Origin: Nocardioides luteus
GTDB taxonomy: Bacteria > Actinomycetota > Actinomycetes > Propionibacteriales > Nocardioidaceae
DNA: 64,000 nucleotides
NCBI RefSeq assembly: GCF_000960475.2
Contig: NZ_JZDQ02000005.1
Location: forward strand, 122,724-186,723
Direction of reading: 5' to 3'
Shown: positions 1 through 8,807 of the stretch, piece after piece
Layout: every line of letters starts with the position of its first letter
How positions within the stretch are numbered: the stretch's first letter is position 1
The notes under the pieces: model-generated
What the model saw: only the letters and a program-made list of their open reading frames with translations
What the model was told of the DNA's origin: nothing
Databases searched by the model: none
Made by a program: the position numbers and the translations under genes

Positions 1-78
1 GTGCGAGAAGTGTGCGCTGAAGACGATGACGCCCAGGAGGGCAGCTGCGCCGGCGACGACCAACTTGATCTTGTTCAT
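1..78 (-). CDS. N-terminus of a putative exported solute-binding protein (partial)
   Basis: Reading leftward from an ATG at 76-78, 26 codons are visible before the window ends. They encode a short basic start followed by a hydrophobic stretch, as expected for a signal peptide. Both the first residues (MNKIKLVV) and the leader DNA resemble the family 3 solute-binding protein at 35107, which starts MNHTKLVV. The two genes share an identical 13-base block ending a few bases before the start codon. By that similarity this is probably a paralogue of the same substrate-binding protein. The rest lies outside the window, so function is inferred from the leader alone. It is downstream of, and co-oriented with, the GH36 gene, separated by 136 bases. 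Confidence 0.5.
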   Translation of the reverse strand, partial: MNKIKLVVAGAAALLGVIVFSAHFSH

Positions 79-178
79 GTGGGGGATCCTGTTGCTGGGG
101 ACGTAGGCACCGTCATCCAGACAACTGGACCCGTACGTCACGTGGCGCGTGCCTCGGCCAACACGACGCGAACGCACG

Positions 179-218
179 GTGAATCCCGGGGTGCCGCAGC
201 GGCCGGCCCTGGGTTCAC
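179..218. terminator. Hairpin at the GH36 stop codon
   Basis: An inverted repeat pairs 179-190 with 207-218, with one mismatch and one G-U pair around a 16-base loop. The right arm includes the GH36 stop codon (215-217). No T-tract follows on either strand, so this is at best a weak or Rho-assisted terminator. Confidence 0.3.
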
Positions 219-2356
219 GCCACCTCCGCGACCAGGTGCACGATGACCAGGTCGTCGGCCTCCAGCAGGGGAGCGATGATGCCGACCTCGTCGAGCAGCC
301 GACCGCTCATCACCGTGCCGCCGTCGTACCAGGCGGGTCGCGGGCGGTCCTTGGGCGACACTGAAAGAGGCACCGGCGTCACCCGGTACGCGGTCTCCGG
401 GGTCAGGCCGGGGAACCGGATGCGGCCGGCCGGCTGGCCCAGCGTGTGGTCGAGCGCCGACACCCGGAACAGCGCCTCGCGCCCGTCGGGGGCGACCGCG
501 CCGTCGAGCTGGAGGCCGCCGGGCACGGTGTCCGCCCGTACGACGCGGCCGGAGTGGAGCAGCCCGCGGAACCGCTTGTGCAGCGCGATCCAGGCCCGGA
601 GCTCCTCGCGCTCGTCCTCCGGCATGGTGGTGAGGTCCCGCTCGATGCCGAGATGTCCCCAGATGGCGGTGCCGGCCCGGAAGCGCAGGGTGTGCCGGCG
701 TCCGGTGGTGTGGTCGGCGCTCGCTCCCACATGGGTGCCCATCAGCTCGGGCGGGAGGGTCAGCCCGGTCCACCGGACCAGCCGGTGCCCCTCGTGCGCG
801 TCGATGCAGTCGGAGACCCAGGCCCGGTCGGTCCGCTCGAGGACTCCCAGGTCGAGGCGTCCGCCACCGCCGCAGCAGGACTCGATCTCGAGCCCGGGAT
901 GTTCGGCACGGAGTGCGTCCATCAGGCGATAGGCAGCGAGCGTCTGAAGGTGGACCGCGGGCCGGTGGTCCCGGCCGCGGCCCGCGCCGGTCAGCGCCCG
1001 GTTGTGGTCCCACTTGATGTAGGCGATGTCGTAGCGGTCCACCAGCGCCGAGATCTGGCCGAACACGTGGTCCCAGGCGTCGGGGTTGGAGAGGTCGAGG
1101 ACGTGCTGGTTGCGCGAGCTGATGCCGGGACCGGCGTGGGTGCCGAGGATCCACTCGGGATGCTCCCGGGCCACGTCGGAGTCGAGGCTGACCATCTCGG
1201 GCTCGAACCACAGCCCGAACTCCATGCCCAGGCCCTGCACGGTCTTCACCAGCGGGGTGAGACCGTCGGGGAACACGTCCTCGTCCACGACCCAGTCACC
1301 CAGGGAGCTGGTGGCGTCGCGCCGCCCCTTGAACCAGCCGTCGTCGAGGACGTACCGCTCGACGCCGAGCTCGGCGGCACGCTCGGCGAGCTCGATGAGC
1401 TTGTCGGTGTCCATGTCGAAGTAGACCGCCTCCCAGGTGTTGAGGAGCACGGGTCGCTCGCGCCGAGGGTGCACGTCGCGCGCCCTCAGGTGTTCGTGGA
1501 AGCGGCCGGAGAAGGCGTCGAGCCCTTCGCCCCAGGAGGCGTAGAGCCAGGGCGAGGCGTACGTCTCGTCGTGGCCCAGGACGATCTCGCCGGGCATGAG
1601 CAGCTCGCCTCCGCGCAGCAGCTTCCAGCCGGTGAAGGAGCTCTCGGCGCAGAGCACCTGGTTGCCGCTCCAGCCGAGGTGGACACCCCAGACCCGACCG
1701 GTACGGAAGCCGAACCCGGGCCGGCCGGCGCACAGCACGGTGGCCGAGTCGTGGCCGGGCCGACCGCCCCAGGCCTCGCGGACGTGCTGTCCCTGGGTGA
1801 ACGCGTGGCGCTGCGGGGTGCGTTCGTGGGCGTGCCGCCCCGCCATGTCGAGAAGCTCGTCGGCCTCGCCCGGCACCGGCAGAGCCGGCTCGAGCAGCGT
1901 CACCTCGTACGGCGTCTCCGCCAGGTTCCGCACGCTGGCACGCATGCGCAGCAGACCGTTGCCGAACAGCTCGATCTCGGTGGTCACCTCGACCTCGGCC
2001 GGCCCGTCCAGCGCGACGCTGGTGAGCCGGGTGCGGTCGGTCGACTCGGTGACCGTGTGGTCCACCGAGTCGAAGGTGAGCGCCCAGGCCTGGCCGTCGC
2101 GGCTGCCCAGCAGACCCGGACGACCCACCCAGCCACTGGTCTGCTGCGGCAGCACGGATGCCCACGAGTGCTGGTAGATCGGCCCGTCGAGGCTCGGCAT
2201 CTCCAGCGAGCGGAGGAGGTCGGGTACGTGCTCGACCGCGGTCTCGCCGAGGTCCGGTCCCCAGTGCAGGATGCACGGGAGCTCGGTGGGGTCGAGCCGG
2301 ACGACCAGGCTGGTGTCGCCACGGCGGAGATGCACCCCGCGGGTCGTGCTGGTCAT
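215..2356 (-). CDS. Alpha-galactosidase, GH36 family
   Basis: Encodes about 713 residues, the usual length for clan GH-D alpha-galactosidases, which hydrolyse terminal alpha-1,6-galactose from melibiose or raffinose-type sugars. An N-terminal beta-sandwich is followed by the catalytic barrel. The nucleophile Asp lies in YIKWDHNRAL and the acid/base Asp in WVSDCIDAHEG. Substrate-site motifs LDDGWFKGRR and GLWFEPEM are also present. No signal peptide is visible, so it is probably cytoplasmic and acts on imported oligosaccharide. The ATG overlaps the stop of the upstream GH42 gene (ATGA at 2353-2356), so the two are translationally coupled. It is the last gene of the leftward LacI-GH42-GH36 operon. 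Confidence 0.93.
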   Translation of the reverse strand: MTSTTRGVHLRRGDTSLVVRLDPTELPCILHWGPDLGETAVEHVPDLLRSLEMPSLDGPIYQHSWASVLPQQTSGWVGRPGLLGSRDGQAWALTFDSVDHTVTESTDRTRLTSVALDGPAEVEVTTEIELFGNGLLRMRASVRNLAETPYEVTLLEPALPVPGEADELLDMAGRHAHERTPQRHAFTQGQHVREAWGGRPGHDSATVLCAGRPGFGFRTGRVWGVHLGWSGNQVLCAESSFTGWKLLRGGELLMPGEIVLGHDETYASPWLYASWGEGLDAFSGRFHEHLRARDVHPRRERPVLLNTWEAVYFDMDTDKLIELAERAAELGVERYVLDDGWFKGRRDATSSLGDWVVDEDVFPDGLTPLVKTVQGLGMEFGLWFEPEMVSLDSDVAREHPEWILGTHAGPGISSRNQHVLDLSNPDAWDHVFGQISALVDRYDIAYIKWDHNRALTGAGRGRDHRPAVHLQTLAAYRLMDALRAEHPGLEIESCCGGGGRLDLGVLERTDRAWVSDCIDAHEGHRLVRWTGLTLPPELMGTHVGASADHTTGRRHTLRFRAGTAIWGHLGIERDLTTMPEDEREELRAWIALHKRFRGLLHSGRVVRADTVPGGLQLDGAVAPDGREALFRVSALDHTLGQPAGRIRFPGLTPETAYRVTPVPLSVSPKDRPRPAWYDGGTVMSGRLLDEVGIIAPLLEADDLVIVHLVAEVA

Positions 2357-4410
2357 CGGGCGGCGCGGGTGAACACGGCCACCCCGGAGCCCGCGAGCTC
2401 GGCGTCGCCGAGATCGGCACCCGAGGAGAACACCGGCTCGCCGAGGTCGCCCGGCTCGCCGAGACCGACCACGTCGTCGGTCCGGTTGACCAGGAACCAG
2501 TACTCCCTCTCGCCGTCCGTACGGATGGCGAGCTCTACCCGGCCGCGAAGCCCCTCGGGCAGCTCGCTGTCCACCCCGGCGGCCTCCAGCATTCGGGCCA
2601 GCAGCGGCTCGAGACCGTCCGCACCCAACCGCGTGGAGACGTACGTCGCCGACCCGTCGCCGATCGCCCGCCGGGTCACGGCCGGACGGCCCGCCTGCAG
2701 ACCGGTCTTGTACGTCGCGAGGATCTCCGTGCCGGGAGCAGCGGTGATCCGGTCCGTCCACAGCGTCCCGACGCTGCCGTCGTCGAGAACGACCTCGTCG
2801 CCGTCCAGCAGCGGCCCGAACTCCTCGATGCGGATGCCGAGCAGGTCGCGCAGCGCACCCGGGTAGCCACCGGCGTACACATGGTTGTTCTCGTCCACGA
2901 CCCCGGAGAAGTACGTCGTGATCAGATGGCCCCCGCGGTCGACGACCTCCCGCAGCAGGTCGGCGGTCGCGGCCGGCAGCACGTGCAGCACCGGCGTCAC
3001 CACCACGTCGTAGCCGTCGAGCGAGGCACCGGCAGGCAGGACGTCGGCCCGGACCCCGAGCGCGAGGAACGCGGCGTACCAGTCGAGCGCCTCCGCCCGA
3101 TGGCTCACCGAGGAGCTCGGGTTGGCCTCCAGGTCGAGGGTCCACGACGACTCGATGTCGAAGAGGATCGCCGCCCGGGCCTGCCGGCGCCGCGACCCGA
3201 CGACGGGGGCGAGCCGCTCGAGGTGACCGCCCAGCCGGACCACCGTCCGATAGACGTCGCTGTCCTCGCCGGCGTGAGGCACCATCGCCGAGTGGTACTT
3301 CTCCGCGCCGGCCAGGGACTGCCGCCACTGGAAGAAGCAGACGGCGTCCGCACCGTGCGCCACGTGAGTCAGCGAGTCCCGCACCAGCGCGCCCTCGGCC
3401 TTGGGCGGGTTGATCGCGCGCCAGTTGACCGCGCTGGTCGAGTGCTCCATCAGGAACCACGGGTCACCGCCGGCGATGCCGCCGGTCAGGTTGGCCGAGA
3501 ACGACAGCTCGTCGCGGGCGCGGTCGTCGACGAGCACGTAGTGGTCGTTGGAGACGAAGTCGACCTCGTCCGCCCAGCCGGCGTAGTCGATGCCGTTGAA
3601 GTGGGACATCACCATGAAGTTCGTGGTCACCGGTACGTCAGGAGTCAGCCGGTCGAGGATCTCCCGCTCCGCGCGCAGGTAGTCCTTGAGGGCGTCGGAG
3701 GAGAACCTCTTGAAGTCGAGCTGGTGCGTCGGGTTGGGGATGGTGGGCGTCAGCCGCGGCGGCAGCACCTGGTCCCACTCGCTGTAGCGCTGCGACCAGA
3801 ACGCGGTGCCCCAGGCGTGGTTGAGACCGTCGAGGTCGGCGTACCTCTGCGAGAGCCAGGTGCGGAACGCCGCCGCGGCGTCCTCGGAGTAGTCGTAGAG
3901 GTTGTGGCACCCGAGCTCGTTGGAGACATGCCAGGCGGCGAGCGCCGGGTGCTGTGCGTACCGGCTGGCGATCGCCTCGACGACCGCCAGGGCGTGCTGC
4001 CGGAACACCGGTGACGTCGGCCGCCAGTGCTGCCGGGCGCCCGGCCACATGGTCTCGCCGGTGCGCGTGACCGGAAGGATCTCGGGGTGCGCGGCACTCA
4101 ACCAGGGCGGCGGGGAGGCGGTCGCGGTGGCCAGGTCGACGGCGATCCCGTGGGCGTGCAGGAGGTCCATCACCTCGTCGAGCCAGGCGAAGTCCCAGGT
4201 CTCCGCGGTCGGCTGCAGGCGGGCCCAGGAGAAGATCCCGAGAGAGACGATGTTGACCCCCGCCTGGCGCATCAGGCGTACGTCCTCGTCCCACACCTCG
4301 CGGGGCCACTGGTCGGGGTTGTAGTCGGCCCCGAAGCCGAGCGGCCCGCGAGCGTTCTCGGTCGTGAGCGGCTCGGGCCATCGCACCCACCGGTGCGGCC
4401 GCCGGCTCAT
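2353..4410 (-). CDS. Beta-galactosidase, GH42 family
   Basis: Encodes about 685 residues, matching GH42 enzymes, which are usually intracellular and cleave terminal beta-galactosides, often from plant galactan oligosaccharides rather than lactose. The protein opens with the typical substrate-barrel start (GFGADYNPDQWP). The acid/base Glu is in AWHVSNELGCHN and the nucleophile Glu in FLMEHSTSAVNW. A trimerisation domain and a C-terminal beta domain follow. There is no signal peptide. The ATG overlaps the end of the upstream lacI-type gene by 4 bases and the stop overlaps the GH36 start, so all three leftward genes are coupled. Confidence 0.94.
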   Translation of the reverse strand: MSRRPHRWVRWPEPLTTENARGPLGFGADYNPDQWPREVWDEDVRLMRQAGVNIVSLGIFSWARLQPTAETWDFAWLDEVMDLLHAHGIAVDLATATASPPPWLSAAHPEILPVTRTGETMWPGARQHWRPTSPVFRQHALAVVEAIASRYAQHPALAAWHVSNELGCHNLYDYSEDAAAAFRTWLSQRYADLDGLNHAWGTAFWSQRYSEWDQVLPPRLTPTIPNPTHQLDFKRFSSDALKDYLRAEREILDRLTPDVPVTTNFMVMSHFNGIDYAGWADEVDFVSNDHYVLVDDRARDELSFSANLTGGIAGGDPWFLMEHSTSAVNWRAINPPKAEGALVRDSLTHVAHGADAVCFFQWRQSLAGAEKYHSAMVPHAGEDSDVYRTVVRLGGHLERLAPVVGSRRRQARAAILFDIESSWTLDLEANPSSSVSHRAEALDWYAAFLALGVRADVLPAGASLDGYDVVVTPVLHVLPAATADLLREVVDRGGHLITTYFSGVVDENNHVYAGGYPGALRDLLGIRIEEFGPLLDGDEVVLDDGSVGTLWTDRITAAPGTEILATYKTGLQAGRPAVTRRAIGDGSATYVSTRLGADGLEPLLARMLEAAGVDSELPEGLRGRVELAIRTDGEREYWFLVNRTDDVVGLGEPGDLGEPVFSSGADLGDAELAGSGVAVFTRAAR

Positions 4411-5447
4411 GCGTTCGTCCCGCGAGGCGCGGCGGTGCTGGCCCGGACAACCAGCCGGGGCGGCACCAGGACCTCCTGGTGCTCGTGGTCGCCGGACTGG
4501 ATCTCCCGGATCAGGGCGTCGACCGCACCCCGGCCGACCTCGTCGAACGACTGGTGGACGGTGGTCAGCGGCGGCCAGAAGTACGCCGCCTCCTCCATGT
4601 CGTCGAAGCCGACGACGCTGACGTCGTCGGGCACCCGGCGACCGCGCTCGTGCAGGGCTCGCAGGAGTCCCAGGGCCATCTGGTCGTTCGCGGTGAACAC
4701 CGCGGTCACCTCCTCGTTGTCGGCCAGCCGGAGGCCGGCCTCGTAGCCGCTTGCGGTCGACCAGTCGCCCGCCAGCACCGGCGGCACCGTTCGACCGTGG
4801 GCCTCGAGCGTTCCCTGCCACGACGTCCGGCGGCGCCGCGCGGAGTAGGACAGCTCGGGGCCGGCGACGTGCCAGACGGTCTCGTGCCCGAGGTCGAGCA
4901 GGTGCTCTGTGGCCAACCGCGCGCCGTGAGCCTGGTCGTTGTCGACGATCGGATAGTCGTACTGCGCGCTGGAGTCGACCACGACCACCGGGAGCCCCTC
5001 CGGCACGGCGACGCCGTCGAGCCGGTGCGTCTCGACCAGGATGATGATGCCGTCCACCGCCTGCTCGCCGAGCTGGTCGAAGGCCGCTCGCACGGCGTCC
5101 TGGGTGGCGTCGAGCACGGGCAGCAGGTTGATGGCGTAGCCGGTCTCGGTGGCGGCGGCCGCGATCGCGTCGAGGGTGTGGGTGGTGCCGACGCTGGAGA
5201 GCTCGAACGCGATCACGCCGATGCTCTGGAACCGACCGCTGCGCAGGGCCCGGGCCGCCCGGTTGGGCCGGTAGCCGACCTCGCGCATCGCGGTCAGCAC
5301 CCGCTCCCGGGTGGCTGGGTCGACATAGCGGGCGCCGTTCGCGACCCGAGAGACCGTCTGTCCCGAAACTCCAGCGATGCGGGCGACGTCGGCCTGGGAG
5401 GCCCCGCGCCGTGTCACTGGTCCGCCGGCCGTGGTGTCTTTCGCCAT
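4407..5447 (-). CDS. LacI-family transcriptional regulator of the galactoside locus
   Basis: Encodes 346 residues with an N-terminal LacI helix-turn-helix (about residues 19-70, around ADVARIAGVSGQTVSRV and the hinge region YRPNRAARAL) and a periplasmic-binding-protein-like effector domain. It is first in the leftward operon with GH42 and GH36 and divergent from the ABC importer. Two near-identical palindromes in the divergent promoter region (5473-5486 and 5508-5521) are the likely operators, so it probably autoregulates and controls both arms. The effector is probably a galactoside or galactose-containing breakdown product, inferred from the neighbouring enzymes. Confidence 0.92.
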   Translation of the reverse strand: MAKDTTAGGPVTRRGASQADVARIAGVSGQTVSRVANGARYVDPATRERVLTAMREVGYRPNRAARALRSGRFQSIGVIAFELSSVGTTHTLDAIAAAATETGYAINLLPVLDATQDAVRAAFDQLGEQAVDGIIILVETHRLDGVAVPEGLPVVVVDSSAQYDYPIVDNDQAHGARLATEHLLDLGHETVWHVAGPELSYSARRRRTSWQGTLEAHGRTVPPVLAGDWSTASGYEAGLRLADNEEVTAVFTANDQMALGLLRALHERGRRVPDDVSVVGFDDMEEAAYFWPPLTTVHQSFDEVGRGAVDALIREIQSGDHEHQEVLVPPRLVVRASTAAPRGTNA

Positions 5448-5472
5448 GCGCCGAATAATCCTTCCGCCAACC

Positions 5473-5486
5473 TGTTGACGTCAACA
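5473..5486. promoter_or_regulatory. LacI-type operator 1
   Basis: TGTTGACGTCAACA is a perfect 14-base palindrome with the central CG typical of LacI-family operators. It lies 26 bases upstream of the regulator start and between the two divergent transcription units. Confidence 0.8.
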
Positions 5487-5507
5487 TGTGTCGTACGTCA
5501 CTGTACC

Positions 5508-5521
5508 TGTTGACGTTAACA
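5508..5521. promoter_or_regulatory. LacI-type operator 2
   Basis: TGTTGACGTTAACA differs from operator 1 at one position. Its centre is 35 bases from that of operator 1. It lies just upstream of the first permease ribosome-binding site, placed to block transcription of the importer operon. Confidence 0.75.
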
Positions 5522-5557
5522 GGCCGCCACCGAATGGCGGTGAAAGGAGGCGGGACC

Positions 5558-6505
5558 GTGTCCCAGGGCGTGACCCAACTGGAGAGCCGCGGGGAGACCC
5601 GCGGTGGCGCGCGATCACCTGCGCCCGGTCGTCGGTGGTCGCGCAGCGACACCAAGGGGTGGATCTTCGTCGGCCCGTTCCTGGCGGTCTTCGCGCTGAC
5701 CTTCCTGGCGCCGATCGGCTACGCGGCCTACCTCAGCCTCTTCCGGGCGCAGGCGTTCTTCGGCACCACGGAGTTCGTCGGTCTGGACAACTACGTCGAC
5801 GTGTTCACCGACGACAAGTTCTGGGACGGCTCGTTGCGGGTCCTGCTGTTCTTCGTCGTCCAGGTGCCGATCATGCTCGGCCTCGCGCTGGTGGCCGCGC
5901 TGGCCATCGACAGCGCCCGGCTCTACGCCTCGAGCTTCTTCCGGCTCGTGATCTTCCTGCCCTACGCCGTGCCCGGCGTCGTGGCCGTCCTGATGTGGGG
6001 CTTCATGTACGGCACCAACTTCGGCCTGGCCGCCGACCTCAACGACCTGTTCGGCACCTCGATCGCGCCGCTCAGCAAGAACTGGATGCTCGCCTCGATC
6101 GCGAACATCGTGACCTGGGAGTTCGTGGGCTACAACATGCTGATCTTCTACTCCGCGCTGCGCACGGTGCCCGACGACATCTACGAGGCCGCCGCGCTCG
6201 ACGGCGCCGGGGCCATGCGAACCGTGCTCTCGATCAAGATCCCGGCCCTGCGCGGGGCCATCCTGATCGCCACGATCTTCTCCATCATCGGGACCTTCCA
6301 GCTCTTCAACGAGCCGAACATCCTGCGCACGCTGGAACCCAATGTCATCACGACCTACTACACGCCGAACCTCTACGCCTACAACCTGTCCTTCGGCGGG
6401 CAGCAGTACAACTACTCGGCGACGGTCGCGATCGTGATGGGCCTGCTGACCGCGGTGATCGCGTACGCCGTCCAGCTCCGCGGCACCCGTGAGGCGATGA
6501 AATGA
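5558..6505 (+). CDS. Sugar ABC transporter permease, MalF/UgpA type
   Basis: About 315 residues with six predicted transmembrane segments and a cytoplasmic EAA loop (YEAAALDGAGAMRTVLSIKIP), characteristic of carbohydrate-uptake family 1 importers. A GTG start at 5558 is chosen because a strong ribosome-binding sequence, AAAGGAGG, ends 7 bases upstream. An in-frame ATG at 5534 lies before that site and would add only a short, non-conserved tail. The gene overlaps the second permease by 4 bases (ATGA at 6502-6505). It imports galactosides with the lipoprotein encoded downstream. No ATPase is encoded here, so a shared MsmK/MsiK-type ATPase elsewhere is likely. Confidence 0.92.
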   Translation: MSQGVTQLESRGETRGGARSPAPGRRWSRSDTKGWIFVGPFLAVFALTFLAPIGYAAYLSLFRAQAFFGTTEFVGLDNYVDVFTDDKFWDGSLRVLLFFVVQVPIMLGLALVAALAIDSARLYASSFFRLVIFLPYAVPGVVAVLMWGFMYGTNFGLAADLNDLFGTSIAPLSKNWMLASIANIVTWEFVGYNMLIFYSALRTVPDDIYEAAALDGAGAMRTVLSIKIPALRGAILIATIFSIIGTFQLFNEPNILRTLEPNVITTYYTPNLYAYNLSFGGQQYNYSATVAIVMGLLTAVIAYAVQLRGTREAMK

Positions 6506-7374
6506 CGCGCCGGGTGAGCACCTCGCCGCTGGCGCCGCGACGGTCGCCGCTGCTGACCGTGCTGATGGCGCTGTTCCTGATCTACACGCTGGTCCCGCTG
6601 GTGTGGCTGATCCTCAGCGCCACCAAGACCCAGGCGGACCTGTTCTCGAGCCCGGGGCTGTGGGTCGGCGACCACTTCGCGTTCTTCAGCAACGTCCACG
6701 ACACGCTGACCTACCGCGACGGCATCTTCCTGCGCTGGCTGGCGAACACCCTTCTCTACGTCGTGGTGGGTGCCGGCGGCGCGACCCTGCTGGCCACCGC
6801 GGCCGGCTACGGCCTGGCCAAGTACCGCTTCCCCGGCCGGCGGGCGGTCTTCGCAGTCATCCTCGGCGCGGTGGCCGTGCCCGGCACCGCCCTGGCCGTA
6901 CCGACGTTCCTGATGTTCTCGAACATGGGGCTCACCAACACGGTGTGGGCGATCATCATCCCCTCCCTGATCAGCCCGTTCGGCCTGTACCTGATGTGGG
7001 TCTACGCCGCGGACGCCGTACCGGACGAGCTGCTCGAGGCGGCGCGCATCGACGGTGCCGGCGAGATCCGGATCTTCTTCACGGTCGTGCTGCGCCTGCT
7101 CGCCCCCGGCATCGTCACGGTGCTGCTGTTCGCCGTGGTCTCGACCTGGAACAACTACTTCCTGCCGCTGATCATGCTGAGCGAGCCGAAGCTCTACCCG
7201 CTCACCGTGGGCCTCACCCAGTGGAGCGGTCAGGCGACGGGCGCGAACGCGCAGCCCGTCTACAACCTGGTGGTCACCGGTTCCCTGCTGACCATCGCCC
7301 CGCTCGTCATCGCCTTCATCCTCCTCCAGCGGTTCTGGCAGTCCGGCCTGAGCGCGGGAAGCGTCAAACAGTGA
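6502..7374 (+). CDS. Sugar ABC transporter permease, MalG/UgpE type
   Basis: Encodes 290 residues with six hydrophobic segments. The EAA loop is visible as LLEAARIDGAGEIRIFFTVVLRLLAPG, the ATPase contact site of MalG-like permeases (written here only to show the family motif). The start codon overlaps the stop of the first permease, which argues for co-translation and heterodimer assembly. The substrate-binding lipoprotein begins 16 bases after its stop. Together with that protein and the first permease it forms the inner-membrane part of a CUT1 importer. Substrate is inferred from the linked alpha- and beta-galactosidases. Confidence 0.92.
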   Translation: MTRRVSTSPLAPRRSPLLTVLMALFLIYTLVPLVWLILSATKTQADLFSSPGLWVGDHFAFFSNVHDTLTYRDGIFLRWLANTLLYVVVGAGGATLLATAAGYGLAKYRFPGRRAVFAVILGAVAVPGTALAVPTFLMFSNMGLTNTVWAIIIPSLISPFGLYLMWVYAADAVPDELLEAARIDGAGEIRIFFTVVLRLLAPGIVTVLLFAVVSTWNNYFLPLIMLSEPKLYPLTVGLTQWSGQATGANAQPVYNLVVTGSLLTIAPLVIAFILLQRFWQSGLSAGSVKQ

Positions 7375-7389
7375 AATGAAAGGAACCTC

Positions 7390-8733
7390 ATGTTGATCAT
7401 CAGTGGGCGCAGAGCCCGCCGCCGGATCGCCCTCGTCGCGGCAGCCCTCACGGCCGCCTCCGTGCTGGCCGCCTGCGGCTCGGGCGACGGGGGCGGCAGC
7501 GGGAGCGAAGGCTCGGCCGCCGACCTCGACGCCGCCCTCGAGAAGGGCGGCACCATCACCTACTGGACGTGGACCCCGTCCGCCGAGGCCCAGGTGGCGG
7601 CCTTCGAGAAGCAGTACCCGAAGGTCAAGGTGAAGCTGGTCAACGCCGGCACCGGCAACGACCACTACACGAAGCTGCAGAACGCGATCAAGGCCGGCTC
7701 CGGCGGCCCCGACGTGGCCCAGGTCGAGTACAAGGCGCTGCCGCAGTTCGCGCTGCCCGGCGACCTGGTCGACCTCAGCCAGTACGGCTTCGACGAGTTC
7801 GAGTCGGACTACACGCCGTCGACGTGGGCCTCGGTGCACGCCGGGGACGGGCTCTACGGGCTGCCGCAGGACTCCGGCCCGATGGCGCTCTTCTACAACC
7901 AGCAGGTCTTCGACGAGCACAAGCTCGGGGTGCCGAAGACCTGGGACGAGTACGTCGCGGCTGCCCGGACCATCAAGAAGGAGAACCCGTCGCAGTGCAT
8001 CACCAACGACAGCGGTGACTCCGGCTTCACCACCAGCATGATCTGGCAGGCCGGTGGCACGCCGTTCCAGGCCGACGGTGAGAAGGTCACGATCGACCTG
8101 CAGGACGACGGCACGAAGAAGTGGACGGGCGTGTGGGACCAGCTCGTCGAGAACCAGCTGGTCTGCACCATCCCCGGCTGGACCGAGGAGTGGTTCAAGG
8201 CGCTCGGCGACGGCACCATCGCCAGCATCGCGCTCGGTGCCTGGGCGCCCGGCGTGTTCGAGCAGTCGGTGCCCGACGGTGCGGGCAAGTGGCGCGTCGC
8301 ACCGATGCCGACGTACGACGGCCAGCCGGCGACCGCCGAGAACGGCGGCAGCACCCAGTCGGTCCTGGAGCAGAGCAAGAACCCCGCGCTGGCGGCGGCG
8401 TTCGTACGCTGGCTCAACCACGACGAGGGCATCAAGCCGTTCCTGGAGAGCGGTGGCTTCCCGGCCACGGTCGCGGATCTTCAAGACCCGGCGTTCGTCG
8501 ACAAGAAGGTCGACTACTTCGGTGGCCAGCAGGTCAACCAGGTGCTCACCGACGCGGCCACCCAGGTGGTCGAGGGCTGGCAGTACCTGCCCTACCAGCT
8601 CTACGCCGACACGATCTACGGCGACACCGTCGGCAAGTCCTACCAGACCCACTCCGACCTCAACGGCGGACTGGTCTCCTGGCAGGACGCGCTCGTGAAG
8701 TACGGCAACGACCAGGGCTTCAGCGTCAACTGA
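7390..8733 (+). CDS. Sugar ABC transporter substrate-binding lipoprotein
   Basis: Encodes 447 residues. A twin-basic, hydrophobic signal sequence ends in a lipobox (VLAAC) near residue 29, followed by a Gly/Ser-rich linker and a family 1 extracellular solute-binding fold. It should be membrane-anchored and deliver a galactoside to the two permeases encoded just upstream. An AAAGGAA ribosome-binding site precedes the ATG. A strong hairpin sits just after the stop (8746-8791), which may shield the 3' end and allow this protein to be made in excess over later products, a common pattern for binding proteins. Confidence 0.93.
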   Translation: MLIISGRRARRRIALVAAALTAASVLAACGSGDGGGSGSEGSAADLDAALEKGGTITYWTWTPSAEAQVAAFEKQYPKVKVKLVNAGTGNDHYTKLQNAIKAGSGGPDVAQVEYKALPQFALPGDLVDLSQYGFDEFESDYTPSTWASVHAGDGLYGLPQDSGPMALFYNQQVFDEHKLGVPKTWDEYVAAARTIKKENPSQCITNDSGDSGFTTSMIWQAGGTPFQADGEKVTIDLQDDGTKKWTGVWDQLVENQLVCTIPGWTEEWFKALGDGTIASIALGAWAPGVFEQSVPDGAGKWRVAPMPTYDGQPATAENGGSTQSVLEQSKNPALAAAFVRWLNHDEGIKPFLESGGFPATVADLQDPAFVDKKVDYFGGQQVNQVLTDAATQVVEGWQYLPYQLYADTIYGDTVGKSYQTHSDLNGGLVSWQDALVKYGNDQGFSVN

Positions 8734-8745
8734 TCCACGACAGAC

Positions 8746-8791
8746 GGGACGGACAGCCGCCGCGCATCGCGCCGCGGTGGTTGTCCGTCCC
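8746..8791 (+). terminator. 19-bp hairpin between the binding-protein gene and the GH35 gene
   Basis: Arms 8746-8764 and 8773-8791 pair over 19 bases with two G-U wobbles around an 8-base loop. There is no T-run, and the GH35 gene starts 17 bases later, so it probably acts as an RNA-stability element or partial terminator within the operon. G-U pairs favour a role in this transcript strand. Confidence 0.6.
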
Positions 8792-8807
8792 CTCACGAGA
8801 GGTAGGC

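Noticed and set aside
446..2866. Long rightward open frame opposite the alpha-galactosidase
   Set aside because: It is Arg/Pro/Gly-rich with no domain. It is an antisense shadow of a well-conserved gene in high-GC DNA.
6412..8796. Leftward open frame of nearly 800 codons opposite the second permease and the binding protein
   Set aside because: It is low-complexity and antisense to two clear transporter genes. No domain was recognised.
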